Below, piece by piece: positions 6,259 to 10,475 of a stretch of 10,475 bases of DNA (the stretch's first letter is position 1; each line of letters opens with the position of its first letter). Origin of the DNA: CAVSWN01 sp046728115 (GTDB taxonomy: Bacteria; Acidobacteriota; Vicinamibacteria; Vicinamibacterales; CAVVIG01); NCBI GenBank assembly GCA_046728115.1, contig JBKPDW010000289.1, positions 1 to 10,475 on the forward strand, written 5' to 3'. The notes beneath the pieces are model-generated. The model had not been told where the DNA came from. It ran no database searches and saw only the letters and a list, made by a program, of their open reading frames with translations. Position numbers and translations under genes: made by a program.

Positions 6259-6843
6259 ATCTCGATCCGACACGCTCGGCGCTTCTGTCACACGAGCAGG
6301 GCACCCCGGCCAGTTCGTTCCGCGGTAACGGCCCAATGCCGTGCCCACCAGTACGATCGCCGGAAAAAGGATGGCTTGAACCCACTGAGGGGCGAGGCGT
6401 ATCCCCTGAGTTCGTCGGTGCCTCCAGGCGACGTGGGCCATGTAGAACAGTGGTGGTCGTTCTGCAGAACCACTGTTGAGCACCTCGAACACTGCCTGAA
6501 GGTACAGATCGAGATCAACCACCGGTTTCGTGAACCCCTCGAACACGAGCGTCTCGTCTCCCTCGTTCCACCACCGGTGCACCGAGCCAGCTGGAAACCG
6601 CGCCGTCTCTCCCGTCGCGATTCGAATCTGGCGCCCGTCCACCACGGCCGACAGGGTGCCGGCCATGATCCGCCCCTCCTCGACCTCTTCGTAGTGGACG
6701 TGAAGCGGAGGGCCGTCCTGTCGCGGAGGGAGTGTCCCTTTAAGTTCCAGCCAGATCTGTCCGTGCTGCGCCACGCGTCGAAGGGCAAGTGTTTCGCCCG
6801 TATGCCGGTTATGAAGGACGCGGGCACCAATGGCTTCGGTCAT
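6253..6843 (-). CDS. Cupin-domain protein with C-terminal membrane segment
   Basis: The 196-residue product has both cupin motifs: PPLHVHYEEVEEG (about residues 45-57), with H48, H50 and E55 as metal ligands, and FPAGSVHRWWNEG (83-95), with H89 as the last ligand. This beta-barrel half fills residues 1-105. A helical part follows (DLDLYLQAVFEVLNSG), then FYMAHVAWRHRRT and a hydrophobic segment QAILFPAIVLVGTALG (about 156-171), probably a membrane helix, ending with RYRGTNWPGCPAR. The reaction is unknown; such cupins bind small ligands or act as metal-dependent isomerases or oxygenases. The ATG at 6843 is preferred over TTG 6870 and ATG 6858 because AGGAG (6852-6848) sits four bases upstream. 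Its TAA stop lies within the palindrome shared with hicB. Confidence 0.85.
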   Translation of the reverse strand: MTEAIGARVLHNRHTGETLALRRVAQHGQIWLELKGTLPPRQDGPPLHVHYEEVEEGRIMAGTLSAVVDGRQIRIATGETARFPAGSVHRWWNEGDETLVFEGFTKPVVDLDLYLQAVFEVLNSGSAERPPLFYMAHVAWRHRRTQGIRLAPQWVQAILFPAIVLVGTALGRYRGTNWPGCPARVTEAPSVSDRDV

Positions 6844-7099
6844 TGCACTCCTGTTCATCCAGATGTCCAACGTTAGCGCTCACCCTCGGCCGCGTTCGGC
6901 ATGCCACGCGCTGGTAGATGGCACCCCACGACTTCTTGACCGCGTCGCGCGACTCCCCGAGTGCGTCCGCGATTTCGACGTCCGAGTCGTCCAGGAGCGA
7001 CCGGATCCCTGATCGCCATAAGGCAGCGAGGACCAGCCGCATCTGAATGCGACTGTATCGGCTGCATGAGGCATCAAGTTCAAGAGCGAGGCAGCCCAC
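6809..7099 (-). pseudogene. Decayed helix-turn-helix regulator fragment
   Basis: A GTG-started frame of 96 codons begins six bases after the stop of the AGDYLV-repeat gene. Residues 5-66 contain SRYSRIQMRLVLAAL and then DVEIADALGESRDAVKKSW plus AIYQRVA, which reads like a LuxR-type recognition helix (EIA..LG.S..AVKK.W..IY.RV). In related proteins the two parts are joined by a short turn; here about 10 extra residues (WRSGIRSLLDD) intervene. After YQRVA the family signal is lost, and the frame runs into the start of the cupin gene. A neighbouring frame stops at 6875-6873. I read this as a truncated and rearranged relic, though a short live protein is possible. Confidence 0.45.
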
Positions 7100-7105
7100 C
7101 GATCA

Positions 7106-7513
7106 TTACCTGTCGTCAGCCGGGATGTAGAGCGTCTCGAACTTCTCCGCGGAGATGGCGTAGCAGTCGGATTTGTCATCATCCGAATTCGCCACCAGAT
7201 AGTCGCCGGCCTTGTAGTGGGTCTCGCCCTCTTTCGTGCGAACGACGCCGTCCGCGTCGGCGCGTTCGGCCCAAATCGGCGTGGTCTTCACATACGCGCC
7301 GGGTCCGTGCTTTGCCGGCCGGTACGTCCGCGCGAAGACTTCCGCATCGACCGTGTAGACGTCCCCGTCTTTGTCGACGAGCCAGTCGCCCGCCTTGGCA
7401 CGCTGCTCCCCGCCCCATTTGCGGTAGATGAATCCGTCGGTATCGAGCGCGAGCCGCACGGCTGCCACAGGCCGGTCGGGACGCGGGACGTAGCGACGAC
7501 GTGGTTCGGACAT
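7106..7513 (-). CDS. Small protein with two AGD(W/Y)LV repeats, partner of patatin
   Basis: The 135-residue protein is built from two similar units. Unit A (about residues 17-66) contains KAGDWLVDKDGDVYTVDAEV and ends FARTYRP. Unit B (about 74-131) contains HYKAGDYLVANS and ends AISAEKFETLYIP. Both share a pattern of short beta strands, an AGD-aromatic-LV turn, a YxxxAExF segment and a terminal aromatic pair. This looks like a duplicated small beta-domain, perhaps a peptide- or ligand-binding module, but I cannot name the family with certainty. There is no signal peptide or membrane helix. The ATG is two bases after the TAA of the patatin gene and has no clear ribosome site of its own, so it is probably translationally coupled and functionally linked to the phospholipase. 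Confidence 0.85.
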   Translation of the reverse strand: MSEPRRRYVPRPDRPVAAVRLALDTDGFIYRKWGGEQRAKAGDWLVDKDGDVYTVDAEVFARTYRPAKHGPGAYVKTTPIWAERADADGVVRTKEGETHYKAGDYLVANSDDDKSDCYAISAEKFETLYIPADDR

Positions 7514-7515
7514 GG

Positions 7516-8679
7516 TTACACCAGATCGAAAGTCTTCGAGAAGTGCGTGCTCCTGACGTCCCGTTCTCCGACGGCGATGCCAATCCGGTGCAGCGCCTCC
7601 ATGTTTTCAGGTGCGTCCATCGCGCTCAAGTTCTCTACCGGGATGGTGGCCGCGTCGCTGCCGAGTAACGTGGCAATCGAGGACGCGTCGAGATTGGCGT
7701 TGTAGCGAGCGTAGCTCAGAAGCGGCGCTCCACCGAGCAGATCGCCGTCGAGCACGCCGAGCTCGCTATCGATTCTGCGGGCCGTCGGGCTGCGAGACAT
7801 CCACTGCAGCATTGCTTCCTGCAGCGACGCACAGTCGTCCATTAACGAGAGCAGCGCGCGAAATGCGTGGGCGGCGGCGATCTCCGACCGCCGGACAGTG
7901 GGGTCGGCCACGCCGGTGCCGATTGAGACCAGCAGGATCTTGTCTTCGCCCGTGGGCCAGTTGATGCGATAACCCTGGGCCGTGGCGTACATGAACGCCT
8001 GCAGTGCGGGGTTGTTGAACGGACTGACCCCGCCATCCACGAAGTCGCCATATACGGGTGGATGATTGGGGAGTTGCGCGATCGTGATTCGCTCGGGATC
8101 GAAGTAGTCCGGAGCGGCGGTTGACGCGCGCACAGCTTGCCACAGCTTGTAGTCGCCGTTCCCGATTGTGCCGCCGGGTCGCGACCGAAAATACTTGCCG
8201 TTCGGGTTGTTGCTGACCGGCCATGGACTCGCAGTATCGAGACGTTTGATCACCACCAGGAGACCCGTCAGCAGCTTCTCGCTCCCAAGCGTCGTGTCGG
8301 CGCCGTACACCGTTTTCAGTTCCTCAATCAGGCGGCTCTCGTCGTACTTCGCGCGCAGCAGGCCCTGCCGCAGCAGGCTGCGCGTGAACACGCGCGACCC
8401 GAGCTCGCGGTACTCTTCGGTGATCTCATCGACGCTCATACCAATCGCAAGCGCCGCCGCGATGATCGCACCGGTCGATGTGCCGGCAATCAGGTCGAAG
8501 TAGTGACACAGGCGAAACGCGGGATCGTCTCCATGCCGAGCACCGAGTTCGCCCTCGATGCTCTTGAGGATGCCGAGCGTGAGAATGCCGCGCAGGCCGC
8601 CACCATCAAGCGCGAGGATTCGCTTCGGAGCGTTGCTGCTGCTGAAGTGCTCGTCGCACGTGCGCTTCGGGAAGGCCAC
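7516..8679 (-). CDS. Patatin-like phospholipase
   Basis: The 387-residue enzyme has the patatin Ser-Asp dyad. LALDGGGLRGILTLG (22-36) supplies the oxyanion hole, IAGTSTGAIIAAAL (64-77) is the GxSxG elbow with S68 as nucleophile, and DFVDGGVSPFNNP (212-224) gives catalytic D215. Family members hydrolyse acyl esters of membrane phospholipids; several act as membrane-attacking effectors in bacterial immunity (CapV-type in CBASS), while others do lipid turnover. No signal peptide is visible, so it should be cytoplasmic. I choose GTG at 8679 because AAGGAGG lies four bases upstream; a longer frame to 8766 has no such site. The C-terminal 150 residues are helical. It is followed at two bases by the AGDYLV-repeat gene and is divergent from the NDT/TIR-like gene. 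Confidence 0.93.
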   Translation of the reverse strand: MAFPKRTCDEHFSSSNAPKRILALDGGGLRGILTLGILKSIEGELGARHGDDPAFRLCHYFDLIAGTSTGAIIAAALAIGMSVDEITEEYRELGSRVFTRSLLRQGLLRAKYDESRLIEELKTVYGADTTLGSEKLLTGLLVVIKRLDTASPWPVSNNPNGKYFRSRPGGTIGNGDYKLWQAVRASTAAPDYFDPERITIAQLPNHPPVYGDFVDGGVSPFNNPALQAFMYATAQGYRINWPTGEDKILLVSIGTGVADPTVRRSEIAAAHAFRALLSLMDDCASLQEAMLQWMSRSPTARRIDSELGVLDGDLLGGAPLLSYARYNANLDASSIATLLGSDAATIPVENLSAMDAPENMEALHRIGIAVGERDVRSTHFSKTFDLV

Positions 8680-8800
8680 GAGACCTCCTTGTCCACGAAG
8701 TATATGCTCGGCTGACGACGGCGAGTGGTGCCTTATACGATAATGCGGCGGGCTCGCGCGCTGCATTGCTGGCCGCTATCCCGGGCGAGGACTGGGGACG
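8680..8800. promoter_or_regulatory. Divergent promoter region of the patatin and NDT/TIR-like genes
   Basis: This 121-base gap between divergent starts must hold both promoters. An AT-rich patch at 8732-8744 contains TTATACGATAAT (GATAAT 8739-8744 resembles a -10 box for the rightward gene), and on the minus strand TATACT (8704-8699) resembles a -10 for the leftward gene. I do not see convincing -35 boxes at the right spacing for either, so these are only candidates. The shared region would allow joint regulation. Confidence 0.35.
8684..8690 (-). promoter_or_regulatory. Strong Shine-Dalgarno AAGGAGG deciding the patatin start
   Basis: On the minus strand AAGGAGG precedes GTG 8679 by four bases. 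It is the best ribosome site in the window and overrides the ATG at 8766 as start. Confidence 0.8.
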
Positions 8801-10072
8801 ATGCCAAACGCCAAAGGTCAAAAGACATGTTTCGTTGTGATGGGATTTGGCGAAAAGACCGACTTTCAGTCAAATCCGCAGCGGGTGCTCGATCTCAACC
8901 GGACCTATGAGGACATCATCGAGCCCTCGGTAACTGAGTCCGGTCTGGAGTGTATTCGCGCCGACAGAATCATTCACTCGAAAGTGATCGACAAGCCGAT
9001 GTACGACAACCTGCTTGACGCGGATCTCGTCATCGCTGATCTCTCCACCTCGAACGCCAACGCCATCTATGAGCTTGGCGTCCGTCACGCCCTGCGGCCG
9101 CGATCGACGATTGTGATTGCCGAGGACAAGTTCGCATTCCCCTTCGATCTGAATCACCTCAGCATCGCGAAGTACGTGCACATGGGGAAGGAAATCGGCT
9201 TTCGCGAAGTCCTCCGGATGCAAAAGCTGCTGAAGGACAAGATCGCGGCCGCACTCGCAGACCCGGAGCCGGACAGCCCGGTGTTTCTTTTCCTTCCGAA
9301 GTTGCTCGGCACCGATACCCCCGCCGCCCCTGCGGCGTCGAATCCTCCGGCAGACGACAAGAGCCTGGCGGAACTGCTCGAGCTGTTCAGACAAGTGAAG
9401 AAGAAGGCAAAGAAGCCGGTCGATTGGCGCGCGGTTCTCGAAGTGCTTGATCGAATTCAGAACGTGCAGCCGAAGGATCCCTATGTCATCCAGCAGCGCG
9501 CGCTCGCGACGTACAAATCGCAGTATCCGGGCGTCATCATTTCGCTTCAGGCCGCGAAGGACGAACTGCAAGCGCTCAAGCCAGACACGTCGTCCGACGC
9601 GGAGACCGTCGGCCTCTGGGGAGCCATTCACAAGCGCCTGTGGAACGTCACGAAGGATCGCGCTGACCTCGACAAGGCCATCCGCTCGTACGGCCGCGGA
9701 TACTTCATCAAGAGCGATTATTACAATGCGATCAACTTTGCGTTTCTCCTGAACGTCCGAGCCTCGGTCTCGCAGGGCGACGACGCAATGGTCGATCGGG
9801 TGCTGGCGCGGCGGGTCCGCACCGAGGTTCTGACACTATGCGACGCACTGCTTGATGCGGACAACAAGAAACGGGCAGACGCAGCCGACAAACTGAAGGA
9901 CGACGACATCTTCTGGATCAACGCGACGAAGGTCGAGGCGCTGCTCGGGCTGAACTGCGCGAAGGAATCCGACACTCTTTGCGCGGAGATCCTGAAGGGA
10001 CTCGAACCGGACGATTGGCGAGTGAACACGATGAGGGATCAGCTCAACGCCCTGAGGGCGTTGCAGCCGTGA
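8801..10072 (+). CDS. Nucleoside deoxyribosyltransferase/TIR-like domain fused to TPR/TRAFs-binding-like region
   Basis: This 423-residue protein has two parts. Residues 8-110 form a Rossmann-like domain with CFVVMGFG (10-17), TYEDIIEPSV (35-44) and ADLVIADLSTSNANAIYELG (74-93). D80, N87 and E91 sit where nucleoside 2-deoxyribosyltransferase-like and related base-hydrolase domains carry ligand and catalytic residues. A Pro/Ala linker (about 171-187) leads to a helical region (188-423) resembling the TPR-containing MAP3K TRAFs-binding family, with GLWGAIHKRLWNVTKDRADL, DKAIRSYGRGYFIKSDYYNA and INFAFLL. The front probably cleaves or transfers a nucleotide base; the back probably binds protein or regulates activity. 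ATG 8801 follows GGGGACG, a modest ribosome site. The protein is cytoplasmic. It is divergent from the patatin operon, which suggests one module. Confidence 0.88.
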   Translation: MPNAKGQKTCFVVMGFGEKTDFQSNPQRVLDLNRTYEDIIEPSVTESGLECIRADRIIHSKVIDKPMYDNLLDADLVIADLSTSNANAIYELGVRHALRPRSTIVIAEDKFAFPFDLNHLSIAKYVHMGKEIGFREVLRMQKLLKDKIAAALADPEPDSPVFLFLPKLLGTDTPAAPAASNPPADDKSLAELLELFRQVKKKAKKPVDWRAVLEVLDRIQNVQPKDPYVIQQRALATYKSQYPGVIISLQAAKDELQALKPDTSSDAETVGLWGAIHKRLWNVTKDRADLDKAIRSYGRGYFIKSDYYNAINFAFLLNVRASVSQGDDAMVDRVLARRVRTEVLTLCDALLDADNKKRADAADKLKDDDIFWINATKVEALLGLNCAKESDTLCAEILKGLEPDDWRVNTMRDQLNALRALQP

Positions 10073-10186
10073 TTGGCGCAGGCACACGGCCTTCGACGCG
10101 CGCTCAGAACGCGCGCGTCCACATTTCCACAAGGCTCGCCCTCCTCCTCTACACAGCCGACCATCCGCCTTGCAGGATTATGTCGG
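10073..10186. other. Intergenic gap between convergent genes
   Basis: This stretch separates the 3' ends of the rightward NDT/TIR-like gene and the leftward gene at the window edge. It contains the hairpin at 10095-10119 and no credible ORF. Confidence 0.6.
10095..10119. terminator. Perfect GC-rich hairpin between convergent genes
   Basis: GACGCGCGC (10095-10103) and GCGCGCGTC (10111-10119) form a perfect 9-base-pair stem with a 7-base loop. It lies 22 bases after the stop of the rightward gene and 68 bases beyond the stop of the leftward gene. There is no real T-run (ACATTTCC follows), so termination may be inefficient or factor-dependent. Its symmetry would serve both directions. Confidence 0.55.
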
Positions 10187-10475
10187 TCACTTCGAGCTCG
10201 TCGTCTGAACGCTCTTCGGCGACAGCCATACCGGCTGAACGAACGCGCCGTTGCCTGCGGTGTCCCACACGGCAAACCGCACCCACGTTTTACCGCTCGC
10301 GTCGAACGGTATCGCGAAGTGTTTCGTGCCGAACGGTCCGAGATCGGTCGCCGGAATGATCTGACGGTCGACTTTCTTGCCATCGCTCCACACGACCTCG
10401 ACGAAGTTCAGCGGGAAAGTCCATTCGACGTCGGCGGTGATTGTCCGCTGGGTGCCCGCACCTGCGCTGTAGTTC
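10187..10475 (-). CDS. C-terminal part of a conserved protein (beta-rich end domain), truncated by window edge
   Basis: About 95 residues are visible; the frame is open to the right edge and stops with TGA at 10187, so the gene starts outside the window. The visible part contains RTITADVEWTFPLNFVEVVW, then PATDLGPFGTKHFAIPFDAS and KTWVRFAVWDTAGNGAFVQP. Alternating strands and the closing VRFAVWD..GNGA..QPVWL look like a C-terminal beta-sandwich of a larger, possibly exported hydrolase. I recall similar ends in large proteins of soil bacteria, perhaps metallohydrolases, but cannot assign a family from this piece. A GTG at 10393 could act as a start, but continued coding character upstream argues against it. 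Confidence 0.75.
   Translation of the reverse strand, partial: NYSAGAGTQRTITADVEWTFPLNFVEVVWSDGKKVDRQIIPATDLGPFGTKHFAIPFDASGKTWVRFAVWDTAGNGAFVQPVWLSPKSVQTTSSK

Noticed and set aside
6229..6876. 215-codon plus-strand frame antisense to the cupin gene
   Set aside because: The minus strand carries clear cupin motifs and a good ribosome site; the plus frame has shadow composition (Arg, Pro, His).
8870..9631. 253-codon minus-strand frame
   Set aside because: It is antisense to the NDT/TIR-like-TPR gene, which has recognisable motifs. The minus frame shows no domain and is a phase shadow.
7516..10072. Canonical CBASS, retron or Thoeris system
   Set aside because: There is no nucleotidyltransferase, reverse transcriptase or SIR2/TIR pair in the window. 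The patatin and NDT/TIR-like domains alone do not define those systems.
1..10475. CRISPR array, tRNA, rRNA, insertion sequence
   Set aside because: No regularly spaced direct repeats, cloverleaf with conserved T-loop, rRNA-like stretch or transposase motif was found on either strand by reading.

Overview
The window is about 10.5 kb of GC-rich, non-coding-sparse bacterial chromosome. High GC at third codon positions, GTG and TTG starts behind good Shine-Dalgarno sites, and the style of several proteins (GT20 synthase, NarL-type two-component pair, cupin with a C-terminal membrane segment, signal-peptide proteins) fit a soil-type high-GC lineage. I lean towards Acidobacteriota (Vicinamibacteria-like), but this is an inference from protein style; there is no rRNA or marker gene here. 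No tRNA, rRNA, CRISPR array, transposase or integrase is visible.

Region 1 (1-3350) is core-like. A 5' fragment of a trehalose-6-phosphate synthase gene (otsA-like, minus strand, running off the left edge) is divergent from a two-gene operon. That operon encodes a membrane histidine kinase of the NarL/DegS class and its LuxR-type response regulator, overlapping by 20 bases.

Region 2 (3351-5984) holds unrecognised genes. First come two same-frame open segments separated by a single TGA (3482-3841 and 3842-4216). Then comes a long gene for a secreted protein of unknown family (4430-5854), preceded by a nested GATAG/CTATC palindrome and followed by a hairpin.

Region 3 (5985-7105) looks like accessory DNA. 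It has a solitary HicB-type antitoxin gene with no intact hicA, a convergent cupin gene on the minus strand, and a degraded HTH reading frame. The borders of the hicB and cupin units carry GTTRRRY/RYYYAAC-like heptamers and a long palindrome. These resemble integron attC sites, imperfectly.

Region 4 (7106-10072) is the most interesting part. A patatin-like phospholipase gene and a small gene for a protein with two AGD(W/Y)LV repeats form a tight minus-strand operon. It is divergent, across about 120 bp, from a 423-residue protein with an N-terminal nucleoside-deoxyribosyltransferase/TIR-like domain and a C-terminal TPR/TRAFs-binding-like region. Two effector-type enzymes back to back with a small repeat protein suggest a conflict or defence module. 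It has no cyclase, reverse transcriptase or ATPase, so it is not a canonical CBASS or retron.

Region 5 (10073-10475) has a convergent terminator-like hairpin and the C-terminal end of a conserved minus-strand protein that runs off the right edge.
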